The position numbers were made by a program, and so were the translations under genes. Below, piece by piece: positions 1-11,509 of a stretch of DNA of 64,000 nucleotides (positions are counted from its first letter, which is position 1; each line of letters opens with the position of its first letter). This DNA comes from Lingula anatina (Eukaryota; Brachiopoda; Lingulata; Lingulida; Lingulidae): the NCBI RefSeq assembly GCF_001039355.2, contig NW_019774947.1, positions 248,001-312,000 on the forward strand, in the 5' to 3' direction. Below the pieces are notes generated by a model. That model was not told where the DNA came from, searched no databases, and was given only the letters and a program-made list of their open reading frames with translations.

Positions 1-715
1 ACCTTTCACTGACCACTTCATGAAGGACCCCTGTGGCCTTTCTCCCTCACTGACCACCTGAATTAATGGTGTCCGTGGACACCTTTCATTAACCCTTTCA
101 AAATATTTTTGAAAAAGGAGCAGAAAGACGAGTAGAAAGCCGTAAACTTCTGGTGTGATTGATACACCATATGTTGTTTTTTCCCTAGTTAGCATGTAAA
201 CATTTACTGCTTTCGTCTGTTCTTCGTTGCAAACGTAGTTTTAAATCATGAGGCAACCTTTTCAATTACTGACCCTAAAGGAATTTCAGCTGCAACAGCA
301 AGTTCAAATCCATGTATTTTTACGTACTACTACTTATTTTTGTTTGTGCCTATGTGAAAAGAAGGTTTCTGCAATTCCCATCATACTCGAACGTACATCA
401 AAAAGATACTCACGATATACACAAGATAACATCAACAGCAACAAAAGTTTAGGTGCCTTTAGATCACAACGTTCCACATTTGTTTCCGTTAGATCATATA
501 AATCCTAATAAATACTGCAAGGCTTATCATATTCATCAAAGATGTAGAACTTACAACGGTTAGATGTGCAAAGGCTTTTATCCCATGGGCCCTTCAAAAT
601 ATTAATGCATAAAGTTCATTACTGTAAACTGTTTAAAAGAAACTGGTTGATTTTTTTATCAGTGACTTCTTATTGTATGTTTTCAATGTCATAATGTGTT
701 TAATTAACTTTTGTC

Positions 716-716
<1 letters not shown>
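1..716. other. AT-rich stretch, no feature seen
   Basis: No exon with matching splice sites, RNA gene or clear repeat was found. The short open frame at 248-508 has no codon pattern or splice context that would support it. Confidence 0.4.
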
Positions 717-751
<35 letters not shown>

Positions 752-991
752 NNNNNNNNNNNNNNNNNNNNNNNNNNNNNNNNNNNNNNNNNNNNNNNNN
801 NNNNNNNNNNNNNNNNNNNNNNNNNNNNNNNNNNNNNNNNNNNNNNNNNNNNNNNNNNNNNNNNNNNNNNNNNNNNNNNNNNNNNNNNNNNNNNNNNNNN
901 NNNNNNNNNNNNNNNNNNNNNNNNNNNNNNNNNNNNNNNNNNNNNNNNNNNNNNNNNNNNNNNNNNNNNNNNNNNNNNNNNNNNNNNNNNN

Positions 992-1035
<44 letters not shown>
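717..1035. other. Assembly gap (N 752-991) flanked by poly-T
   Basis: 240 unknown bases lie between two long T homopolymers (about 718-751 and 992-1035). The gap probably reflects sequencing or assembly failure in a poly-T/poly-A tract, for example a retroelement tail. Open frames across it are artefacts. Confidence 0.95.
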
Positions 1036-1037
<2 letters not shown>

Positions 1038-2049
1038 ATGTACAAACCTACTTTTAGTTGCAAGAATCATTATTATTATTTAATTATATTATAAGGATTC
1101 ATTGTAAAATTTTGTTTGACAAGAATGGTAAGAGCATCATTATCAGGTGCGTTTCCAGGATTATTTTAGGGGGGTCTAGTTCTTTTGAAGAATGAATGAC
1201 ATCGGATGCGAAGTCTACCCTTGCTCCCTTGGTGTGGGGTTCGGTGTTTTTCGAAGGGCAAACGGTGCCATTTGGTGCCGTTTAGGATAATGATTTAGCC
1301 CTTCAAAATTCTTATATCAAGAGAGGAATATTGGTGTAATTTTATCCAGAAACCGAGGGGGGGGGAGCAGGTCAGAATTCAGCAATACGTGAAAAACACT
1401 CTTCTAGGTTTAGAAGGTACAGCGGTGTAAAAAAAAACTACCCTTTGTGCCCTCTTATATCACCTGCATGTTTCAAGCATACTTTAAAGTTAAAGCTTCC
1501 TGGCAGGCAAAGTAATCAATTTCAACACGGAGTTTGTTCGCTACACAAAGAAAGGGTGTTTTCTCGTATTGCTAAAAAACTGGCAATTGTGATGCTCTTT
1601 CCAGTCTTGTTTACATTACCAAAAGATGTCTTAGTCTCCTTCTGAGTACTGAATGTAATACAATGGATGAATTAGAACATATTTGATTAGTGGTATTTGT
1701 TATACAATAGTCTTTTGAAAAGAATGTCAGGTCACTTGGAACAAAGTTTAATCGCTATTACTTTGTACAGGCGACATCCGTCCTATATACTGACCCCGAT
1801 ACATTGTATTAACCCAAACCTACTCTGCTTGTTTTCATATGGGACTCTGGAATTCCATTCTTAGTACTTTTTAACGGAAAGCTAAAAACATCACTTGCTA
1901 ATCTTTAAATAACAGCACACAAGCATACATAACTTAAAACCTTGTATTAGTATTTATATATTTAATGTACTTTTTTGTTAGCATTAGGAAAACTATGAAC
2001 GACAACAGATCACTTCGCCTATTTGCAACAAACTAATACGTACACTACA
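1036..2049. other. Non-coding stretch with repeat fragments
   Basis: No gene is supported. 1755-1800 contains a segment of about 42 bp that recurs with a few mismatches at about 38248-38292 (core GTACAGGCGACAT), so it is a repeat fragment or shared exon relic. Confidence 0.35.
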
Positions 2050-2200
2050 GCCAAGCAAACACAGAACGTTACCATGACGTCTATATAACCAAAAACGTTA
2101 TGGTAACGTTCTGGTAACATAATGATAACGTTATGGTAACGTTCTGGTAACGTAATGATAACGTTGTAGTAATGTTTTAAAACGTTCTGTGTTTGCTGGG
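2050..2200. mobile_element. Short foldback (MITE-like) element with AACGTT core repeats
   Basis: The ends are inverted: AGCAAACACAGAACGTT on the left pairs with AACGTTCTGTGTTTGCT on the right. Inside, a 33-bp unit beginning AACGTTATGGTAACG is repeated in tandem from 2094 to 2159. It is non-autonomous, with no coding capacity. The AACGTT-rich style resembles the larger element at 22621-23065. Confidence 0.7.
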
Positions 2201-3104
2201 AGTAGCATAAGGCCAGACGGCGTGCATTCAAACCATAAACATTGCCTATCTGACTGAATAAGGGAAACAAATCTAAAACCGTGTTATACAAGGTTGCATG
2301 TATTTTCGCTCAAATTTTGTGGGTTAAACTTATCAATTCTGCAATTAAGGGCCAGCCTGTGTTGGCCAAACAGTTGCTGCCAGCAGGGTTACATGTACTT
2401 TATTTTATCGTAACTGTCGGATTTGTTCAGCACTGGCTGGCGTGACTAAAGGTTAATGATGACACGACCCACTGTTATTATAAAGGCAAGAAAATTAGCT
2501 AGGTTGCCATTGTCGGGTTTCTGTTTACAACCTTAGATTTTCTTCAGTCGCGAAATGATATATGATCGATGAAGATGGACGGGCCATTAAATACTTTATT
2601 AATGGAAAGGACATGTATATATTTACACTATACACGTCTAATGAGGCAAGGATAACTGAATCAGTGATCACGCTGTAAAGGAAATGGACATTAACGGTAG
2701 ATTGTTGTAGACATAGCGAGCTAATTTGCTCAGTAAACCCACCCATTAAGATATTGAATTTGCGCTGAGACGACTTTGTTAAAAAGTGACGGATGCCGTT
2801 AGGTTTTACCTTAATAAGATTGTGCATAACAACTAAATTATATTTTCCAAAATGGTAAGTACAATGCATTAATTTGCCTTCCAATTGTTTGATAAAGTGT
2901 CTGAAACAATTGCCGCTCAAAAGACTTTTCCTACGGTATGGGGTTTCTCTTACACTTGGCGGTTATCTTAACTCGGCATGCTTAGCTTCACATGTCACTG
3001 GATGATGAACGCTTTGGTGGAATTATCAACCATTTCTCGGAAATATAAACAGAAGCAACAGTTGGAAGCGGAGATATAGGGGGTGGGAACCACCTCTGGG
3101 GACA
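2201..3104. other. Non-coding stretch, nothing recognised
   Basis: A minus-strand open frame at 2525-2920 (131 codons) has no recognisable domain and no acceptor or donor supporting it. Otherwise AT-rich and featureless. Confidence 0.3.
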
Positions 3105-3338
3105 TTTGTCTTATTAACGTTCACTTACGGTTCTCAATCTATTCTAGAACATTTGGTTTTTATTTTTTTACAGTTCTTACGTTGTTCTGTAATGAATGTA
3201 ACAGTTCGAAAACTGTTTTTGGGAAGTATTTCAGAATGCCTAGAACAGAATAAAAACATTTTTCGTTAAAAGAGAAAAGTATGTTCTAGGGCAGATTGAG
3301 AAGTCTGAGAACCGTAAGTGAGCGTCAAATGAGACACA
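3105..3338. mobile_element. Foldback element with about 50-bp imperfect terminal inverted repeats
   Basis: The left arm (about 3107-3152, containing CACTTACGGTTCTCA) is the reverse complement, with a few mismatches and small indels, of the right arm (about 3282-3336, containing GAGAACCGTAAGTGA). There is no coding content. It fits a MITE or other snap-back repeat. Confidence 0.65.
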
Positions 3339-3939
3339 TTTTCGAAGGGGTAGTCTAGGGAACAGTTGTGTCAGAAACGCTCACGTGCCTCAATTCACAG
3401 CAAACGTATTATGTTGTCATTAAGAAGTCGAGTTTGTTTATCACTTGTGGACACTAATTAGTCGTGTACATTGGGTTCTTAAGAACCAATCACTTTAGGT
3501 CGGAAGGTTTCATGTTTGGTGAGTGATGCATCATGTAATGAGGTTTGCCTTAATTCCAAAATATTGTTGTGGATTCTAAAGTTAAAAGGTTTCTATTGTT
3601 CCCAAGCAGGCCTAGTTGTAGTAAACATATGTTCTATATTTTCTAATGCCTCAGGTAAGTGAAACCCGCAGGCACAACAAGAAAACAATAATTTAGATGA
3701 ACTGAATAAATTTAATTGTTTGACTTATCATATAAATCTCATCTACGATTCGATATTGGATAATCTATTGAACCACCCGCTCTTGAAATGTTACCCTGTG
3801 CAATTTATTTATGATTAGGGAACAAAATCACGCCATAATTCCTCTAATTAGCCATATAATTCGAGAAGTAAATGCGCATTAAAAAAACTTTATAAGCATG
3901 TCTTACAATAGAAAATAAAATGAAAAGTAAATTGCTATT

Positions 3940-4116
3940 CTAAGGCACGAGTCCTTCATTCTGAACTAAATTATAATTCATCTGAGATTTCATGTACATG
4001 TACATGTTTACTGTGTTTCGCAGCTCCAGGTTTATCTTCACCATACTGTCTCTATATGAACCGTCGTCTATTCTCACGAATTCACGGCGCTTTCTGGTGA
4101 CAATCTTCCTCTCATT
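3940..4116 (-). CDS. Possible terminal coding exon, unrecognised
   Basis: On the minus strand an acceptor (polypyrimidine tract ending TTACCTTCAG) is followed by 58 open codons and a TAG stop at 3940-3942. The peptide begins NERKIVTRKRREF and is basic and hydrophilic, without a recognised domain. The other two frames close quickly. It could be the last exon of a minus-strand gene, perhaps the one starting at 7131, but no link was shown. It may also be chance. Confidence 0.25.
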   Translation of the reverse strand, partial: NERKIVTRKRREFVRIDDGSYRDSMVKINLELRNTVNMYMYMKSQMNYNLVQNEGLVP

Positions 4117-4262
4117 CTGAAGGTAACAATTTGCCTTTGTTCAGTTGCAGCAAAAAACCGTAAGAACAATTGACGTGGCCTCTGCATAGGTACACCACCA
4201 GTTTGGGCATAACTCTGTATAGTCTAGTAACACTGGACCGGTCGTTCTTTGTGACACAGTAA

Positions 4263-4525
4263 GACCCCATTCCCATACCTAGATCGATCTAGCGGGATCG
4301 GTCCATCTCCGAAGGAATTCCCGCTAAATTGCTTTCAGCTTGAGCGACTTAGAAGTCTGACACGCATACTGAAGCTGCTAAGAGATAGTTAATTACCCCC
4401 TAACAGCTTCAGAAGGCGTGCGAGAGCTTCAGAAGGCGAGCCGCTTAAGCTGAAAGCAATTTAGCGAGAATCCCCTCGGAGATGGACCGATCTAGGTAGA
4501 ACGATCTAGGTATGGGCACGGGGTC
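4263..4525. mobile_element. Foldback MITE, family A copy 1
   Basis: Almost the whole element folds on itself. GACCCCATTCCCATACCTAG at the left end matches the inverted right end (CTAGGTATGGGC...GGGGTC), and inner arms containing GCTAAATTGCTTTCAGCTT pair with AAGCTGAAAGCAATTTAGC. Related copies lie at 46053-46284 and 53698-53953. There is no ORF. Confidence 0.85.
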
Positions 4526-6549
4526 TAATTCTGTCTGGCAATATCTGTTTGCCTCATGACAGTCTGGTGCACAGCAGCGTTATAATGCTGTGACAGAATG
4601 GCGCGCTCTGGGTATGCAAATTCTCAAAATCACCCGTGCAGGTGTTACCGAAATATGGAGACTATTAATAGAATACCAGGACCAGCCCAAAGAGCACTAC
4701 CCAATGAAAACAGCGCATTTTACTTAATGCAGAAGTGCCAGCGACAAATTAATTTATTGATACTGACTAATATGACTATTCAAGTATTTCATATGAGATA
4801 CATGTTTTAAAAACAATACGTTTTACACCAAGGTATACATTGTAACTGAAATATATCCCATATTAAAAGTAAGTCTTTAGTATTATTCATTCAAGTGTCA
4901 TTCAGTACAGAGCTAAAATGGAGCATGCCTGCATTTCACGTCAGGTTACCTGATTTCGTTACGGAAATTTGTCATCAACTTTTCAGTTCTGTCAGGGCTG
5001 TTTTCAATTATCCAGTACCGTTATTCAACGATGTGTTCGTTTGCACATTTTAGACAATCAGTCTTAAAGATAGTATTACCCACCTACAGCTGCACAAATA
5101 ATTGATTAAGTATCAGGCAGTCTTTTCAAAGCATTCAATGACAATATGGGAGTTTATTTCAATATTGTCATTTGTCAATTATGGAACTTGCATGGCTGAA
5201 AGAGAGCTAAGCTATTTTTAATACAATGCCATACACACTGAAAGGCTAGAACCCTTTTTTTCATAATTTGTTTTTTGCCACATTGCAATCTTTGAGGCCA
5301 GAAAAAAATTGGCGGTATCGAAATCTGCATCAAGATGTGCATGGTATTTTACATTTGCAAAGCTTTATACGCAAAAATTGTTTGTTGTCATGTCATTTTA
5401 TTTGTCAGAACTTGACCATTGCTGCCCTGAAAAAAAGCACATTGTGGGCAGCAATAAATCAACTACCCAGGTCAAAAGATCATTCACTACAACCTGCCAG
5501 TGTACTACTATGTTTACACAACGTGTTTTCTCTCATCTCTTGCGTCCACTTGATCTCATTCTTCAGTCTACTGGGTACAGCCTTCATTTTTTTAATCATC
5601 TTGACAGCACTCTGTAAATGGCCAGAATAAACCCAACCCTACTCTGGCGGTATTATATATTTTTGAGCAATCCTCTCCTGGTGACTACACGATCGGGCTA
5701 ACCTTTATTAATATTCTGCTGGGAAATCACCGGGTATTTGTATTCTGTTCTTCTTTCTGCGATTCTTTGACACAGAACGAGGTTAGTCGGTCAGTTGGGC
5801 CATCCACGTGCATGCCATGCCTGATCCTTATTTTATGCTCAACCACTTCCATTATATCTCCGTGACAACTACGTTCGTCTCTCGATTTGCATCGCGGTGT
5901 AATTCAAGTTTAAGTTCAAGCATCAAAATTTCTCAGTGAAACATTATCTTTTCCTCACACCTACTGTCAGCTAATCTTCATCTGTACTGAATATATGCTC
6001 CACTTCACTGCTTCAACAATACTTCTTACGGGTACACTTAGGGCATAAGACAGGCAAGTAATAAAATAGCCTAGAATTCCGTTTTGACTTAATTTTTTTC
6101 AAGTGAAAGCAACGGTTAATTAATGTTCCTGTGGGGAAAGGGTTGCAAAATGTTGCCCAAAAATTATCGTCAAGTTTTGAAATCACCTCTAGAAATAACA
6201 GGAAACGGCATCCTTCATCGATGCTTCTCTGAGGAAAGGGTGCATAACTCACGGCTGTAAACTTGATTGGACTAACATGTGGTTTTAATTAACAATCACG
6301 GAAAGATACCAAATTTTATAACCAATTGGGAAAAGTACCATGTGGAAACCGATTGCGATATCTTCCCAGTACACGGGTTTAGAAGGCGCACACGGCAATG
6401 TGTGCCGCTGGCGACATAATTTTTATACAGCAGAAGAAAATCTGACGGCGTGCAAATCGTCGAGTTTTACGTTTGCGACATTCAAATTAAGCCTTTTTCC
6501 TTTGTGACTGATATACCAAATTACTGAAAAACAAAATTTAAACCAAACG

Positions 6550-6587
<38 letters not shown>

Positions 6588-6905
6588 ACAAAATGCACCT
6601 TAAATAATTAACATCCATGTTTAGTGACTAAATAATGCAATAAATGTCCGTAAAGAACCATGCGTACACATACGGCAGGTGCTGCAAGCAATTCATTTCC
6701 TTTGGAACTAAACTAGTACTGGCAACATACACGCACCAAGTGCACTGAATCTGTCATTTAATTTGTGCAATTTATGTTATATTTCCTAAATGAAATTTTG
6801 TTATCAATGATGTAAGTTTTTCCCTAATTTTCCTTCCAAGAGGCTGTCAAAGGTCCTGGGTACTAGATTTATTGACAAAATGACACAATGATGCCAGGAA
6901 CTAAT
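4526..6905. other. Long intergenic or intronic stretch
   Basis: No confident gene. There is a 35-bp A homopolymer at about 6552-6586. On the minus strand, an acceptor-like TTTACAG at about 5616 precedes about 40 open codons rich in Lys (beginning SAVKMIKKMK), but no convincing donor follows. If the opsin-like gene at 6986-7131 is real, this is its first intron. Confidence 0.35.
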
Positions 6906-6942
6906 GATTCTTATGTAAACAGCTAATGTTTACATAAGAATC
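6906..6942. repeat. Perfect 15-bp hairpin
   Basis: GATTCTTATGTAAAC (6906-6920) and its exact reverse complement (6928-6942) are separated by 7 nt. It lies about 40 bp downstream of the opsin-like donor on the minus strand, inside the presumed intron. Function unknown; it may be the core of a small foldback element. Confidence 0.6.
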
Positions 6943-6985
6943 CATCTTAATTAATAACCAAAGAAAGCACATACAGCGATCTTAC

Positions 6986-7131
6986 CTGCAAAATATGCCA
7001 ATCACGAAGGCGTTCCCCAGAATGCTAATCACTGCAAAAACAAGGAGGATTATTCCGCTGACAAGAATGATGGTTGTGGAAGGGGGAGGATACAGGGCCC
7101 AGTGGGGATGTCCATAGGACACGTTCTCCAT
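6986..7131 (-). CDS. First coding exon of a probable r-opsin (melanopsin/Gq-type) receptor, partial
   Basis: The ATG at 7131-7129 opens 48 codons plus two bases, ending at a consensus donor (AG|GTAAGA). The peptide starts MENVSYGHPHWALYPPPS, with a possible N-glycosylation site (N3-V-S). A hydrophobic segment (about residues 20-47) follows, containing LGNAFVI, the TM1 Gly-Asn signature of class A receptors, and the exon ends FC(R). The HPHW...P motif before TM1 and the FCR exon end resemble invertebrate Gq rhodopsins and melanopsins. These couple retinal photoisomerisation to Gq signalling in photoreceptor membranes. The retinal-binding Lys in TM7 and all other exons were not found, so this could be another class A receptor. 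Later exons would lie at lower coordinates. Confidence 0.6.
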
Positions 7132-10100
7132 CACCTACCAAATCTCCACCCGGCGCCAGCTCACTATTGTACTAACAGGTGCTTTCCTCCTACGAATGAT
7201 CTCCGTAAATTTCAGCGTGCTATTCAGTGACTGCTGAGAGTGAAATATGTAATATTTTCCTAGTATCTTATACAATGTCACGCACCATATCCAACAGTCC
7301 ACTCGTATTTTGGGCAGCGTCTGTTCGTGTGAATAGCATCCATGTAAGTATCATAGCGAATGCTCGAAAGATCCAATAATCACGATTATCTGGCGATTTC
7401 ATCACTCTTATATGCCTATACTTTTTGTAGGCAGTACCCGTTGGCCGTTCCCTTCTTTTTTATACGCGATGATAATAAATGGGCAGTTATTTGTAAACCA
7501 CTGCCGTTTCCCAACAGTATCTGCGCTTCAATTGGTACTTTAACGTCATATCAAAACTTTTTTCTAAAGTTGCTTCCCAAGATTAATAAAACATTGTCTT
7601 TGCAGCATTTTAAAAACAACCAAAAAAAAAACCCAAAATACAACGCTCTTTCTGGAGAAACAAATCAATGTATGCAACAACGCGAGGCAAGAAGGCCAGA
7701 AATGAAACCCCTCACACAGAGTTGCCAAATCAATATTGTTTTGTCACATCATGCAAACAGTGTTTAAATATTATTACTCCATTGTATCGACTGCTATCGG
7801 TAGAAACTTCCCTTTTGTCTTTAGCCGTAGTATTACCTGAATGATAATGATAATGTTTTTATATTATAACAGACGTGCTGAAGAGTAAGCTCGTTACTAT
7901 GGGCCTCTCATCGTGATTTTACTGTAGTTCGACCACACTCTTTGCAGTGTACTGGCATGGCGCGTGTGGCTGTTACCACCAAGTGCCTCCAGCTGTATTT
8001 TTTGTATTTAGTATTCTCTACTGTTTTTCTTTCAATATTTTAGCACGGTCAATATCCTTTGCAAGTGACAAAATGATATTACCTCAAGTTGCCTGTTCAG
8101 TTGTTTGCTGAACTTGTTTGATGTCTACTTTGTTTTAGACAGCATTTCCTGTTGTTAAAACGAGCAGGAATCCATTTGAATCAATTAGTATTTGTAATTG
8201 AAACAATCCTTTTTTCAGTACCATAAAAACCATGGTTATGATCACATCGGTTTTTTTTTTATGTGACAACATTGCATACGCATACCAGTAGCAACTCACA
8301 GGCGGTTCCTCTGCTACACTGATATTTTTACTGCGTTGATAAAAAAACTGCCTAATTGACATCTGGCAAGCGATCCCATATAGTTTCCTCAGTGTCCCGT
8401 TGTCATAGCAATCTGACCACCAGGTGGCATTACGCCCGCTTCTTTCCCAGCCCCCGCATTTCACTTCCTAAGTGCTTGGTGTATATACGTGGTAACATGT
8501 TCCTCACACATGCAATCCTGTACTCTACCTGAGAGCAGTTGTAGTATGTCCGCTCATTTATATTGGCGATGGAAATGCAAGCCTCCCAAGCGGTTCACTG
8601 TTGAATTCCCTCACCAGGTAGTATTCTGTTACCGATGCGCACTGAAAAAAATGAAAACGCGACCATTAATGAATTTGGTACGTTCGTATTTTGATATCAG
8701 TTGAAATTAGCTGTGATCATAGTTAAATGCTTGTGCAAGAACGTTGCGCAGTTGTTGGCGCACCTCTGACAAAGTTTGTAAAGGATTCTCTGCGCACATC
8801 ATCAATCATTATTTTGAAACATAGGCCCTTAGTACAATTTTTTTCAACATTGAAATGTCAACATCGGTATTGTTATATGTATATCGTATTTACCTTTTTC
8901 GTCTCTTCTAAACACCATGTATAACAACTAACAGATAGGTTTATTTTCATAAATAAAGACATCTAAAGAAATACTGATGCGTGCAAGCACAAGAGCCCAC
9001 TTACACCAATTCTAAATCGTAATTTAGCGTCGCTTGATCAGGTTTACGTACTCACGATATATGTAAATCTAGATTAAAGACCTACAGCAGCCTCGCTCAA
9101 CAAGTTTACGACGTTATTAATGGAACAGTCTTCGAGGGTACTTAAGAATCATGGAGACTATAAATGACTATTTTAAAAGAGGATTTAAAACACACGCACG
9201 CATGCTCGCACACGTGCACGCCAATAAACAAACACAGGTGACTTTGAACAAAAAACAAACAGTGGTTTTCATACTTGTGATGAACTTAATTGCATTTTCA
9301 ATCATAAGTCACACTATTTAAGTCCTGATATCTATTAAATATTATACAAAGTGCATTACTTTTGATAATAATGAAAATCCACAAAAAGCCTATATAAAGA
9401 TTGCTTGCTAAGTCATGTCAGAAAAACACATGTGCGCCCTTATCGTTTAAATAATTAACTGGGTTACTTACCAGTACCGCGTGTCAATTAAGAAAAATCA
9501 ATAAAGCACAGAGCACTGTCAACACGACCACGAGGAGACCTGGAGAGGCTAATCTTCCAATGCAGTAGACGTTTGTAAACCCCAGTCACTAAAATTTAGC
9601 CTCTCTCTGGATTTAGGCACTCAATCCATAAATAAAGTGCTATTTAAAACATTTCTGTGAAAATCACGACAGAAATAAAGTTTATTTCTGAGGAACTGCT
9701 GTGAAATAAATACCTCGTATATTCCCCATCCTAGCAGGCATTGCGACCTAAGACTTGCACCAGCCCTGGCATACAAAGTACCCTTCACAACGCACGCTTT
9801 GACTCCAAGTTGGATAAACGTTTATATGTTTTCACCTTATCGGACGTTTTTTGCCAAGAGAAAAGAACATTCTTGATAAAAAATGCGCGCGATAAACTAT
9901 TTTTGACGATTTTGTATTTAAAGTTTGAAATATATATATTTTCAATTTTTCTTATATCCATTCGTTGTTCATATCCGCCTGCCCTTTCAATTCCTTGGAC
10001 TGATCTTCAGAGATGTCTAACAAAGGACTCAATTACGTTCCATCTGGAAATCCGAATCAAAATATTGATAACCGTTTTGAGGACCGTGATTCTCTTGTGG

Positions 10101-10752
10101 CACTTGTGTCTATGCTCACATTGAGTATTAATGCTACATCCTAAAAACAGGAATGGGCTCAGCTTTCATGGTTTCTTCACAAACAAATAAATCACACGTG
10201 CTTTCGAGCGTGCACGTGACTTTTGTTTTCATGAACTACTAGGACTTTCTAGGCCTGTAATTTATGATATTGAGAGAGATTATATTTTACTTCTATTTTC
10301 TTTGCTGTTTTTGTATACCATAGGTCTTTCGTCACAGCTCAATGTAATTTTAAATGCCAGATTGACAATGATCTCAGTATCCTTTACTAGGATTCTCTTT
10401 CTATCACTATGAAGGTTTGGATGGTGTCTCTTGTGGAACAGTCAACATAATAGTAAAAGAACTTTCTTAGTAGGACCATCTCCGTGCATGGGGTGTCTAG
10501 ACGAATTGTGACACCTTTTCTGGCCCCGCAACAATAATTAGCACTGGTGGTACTAAATCCCTCTTACGGACAGAAGAGAATCGTATAGGCGCCAACCAAG
10601 CTTTGAAGATAAAGCCTAAATCTTACTTCCCTGTGACGATAATTGAAAATAGATATGATCAATGGAAACTGGTTTATTAGGTCTCAGACGCCGTCCAGCA
10701 TTATGGTAAATTGACGCCTCAAGAAAGAGACATTACAGAGATTTTCTGTATA
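7132..10752. other. Intergenic stretch, no gene recognised
   Basis: AT-rich sequence with scattered short open frames (for example 7360-7767 plus, 8135-8464 minus, 9741-10124 plus). None shows a domain, codon bias or splice-site agreement. It would include the opsin-like gene's promoter; no clear TATA box was seen. Confidence 0.35.
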
Positions 10753-10865
10753 TAGCCCCATTCAGAATAGGGGACTAACTAGTCCGAGGATCAGATATGG
10801 ACGACCCTCTTGAATACTTCCCCACGGGATACCTGTCCATATTGGATACAGATCAATGGTTCATT
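10753..10865. mobile_element. Partial MITE, family B
   Basis: It begins AGCCCCATTCAGAATAGGGG and continues GACTAACTAGTCCGAGG, matching one arm of the complete family B elements at 46320-46503 and 55932-56099. The inverted second arm is missing, so this is a truncated copy. Confidence 0.7.
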
Positions 10866-11065
10866 GGAGATTAACAGAGCTTGTTTTTTCTTTTTGAGTG
10901 AAGTTCCGATAAAAGCACGTGTAGCATCAGCGATGAATAGAATAGTACCGTACTAAATAAACAAGAATAACTTGTCAAGCCAGTGAATCCTATAATGCTA
11001 TTATGCTATGTAGTCCGATAAATTCCCAAATAATGCCGGCTATTGGAAAACAACAAGGGCCGGTT

Positions 11066-11509
11066 CAGGCCTACCCAACTACCAGACTCGGCACCTAAGG
11101 ATCCTGAATTAACCGGTAAATCGGACCACACTACCCGTTTTCAAGGTGTGTGTCAGATCGCATTTCGGAGTAACAGCCAGAACACCGACAGGATGAGCCC
11201 TGGCATGCTCGGCTGTCACCTTGATTGAATAGTAAACGATTGTCGTAAAATCGCTAAATGATTTTAAACCGGGTGCATAAATTTGAAAGCCACCATAGAG
11301 ACACTAAAATAGAGTACTCTAAAGTAAGAGTACAGTTTAAGGTTGTTCAGCCGAGCGTGGATGAGCCCGCAGTCGTGCTACAAAATTTCTTCTGGGGTAT
11401 GATACTCCGAAATGCGATCTGACACACACCTTGAAAACGGGTAGCGTGGTCTGATTTACCGGTTAATTCAGGATCCTTAGGTGCCGAGTCTGGTAGTTGG
11501 GTAGGCCTG
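11066..11509. mobile_element. Large foldback: two 107-bp arms, about 98 % identical, around a 230-bp loop
   Basis: 11066-11172 is the reverse complement of 11403-11509 with about two mismatches, read by eye. The arms contain GGATCCTGAATTAACCGG and its complement. The loop (containing GGCTGTCACCTTGATTG) resembles 48845-48930, so arms and loop may belong to different repeat families. There is no coding capacity. Confidence 0.85.

Noticed and set aside
673-1094. Open frames of poly-Phe or poly-Lys with X
   Set aside because: They read through N and T homopolymers; no coding information.
2525-2920. 131-codon minus-strand frame
   Set aside because: Longest frame of the left end, but with AT-driven composition, no domain and no exon borders.
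5309-5617. Lys-rich exon-like piece on the minus strand after TTTACAG
   Set aside because: No convincing donor and no family recognised; noted only within the surrounding stretch.
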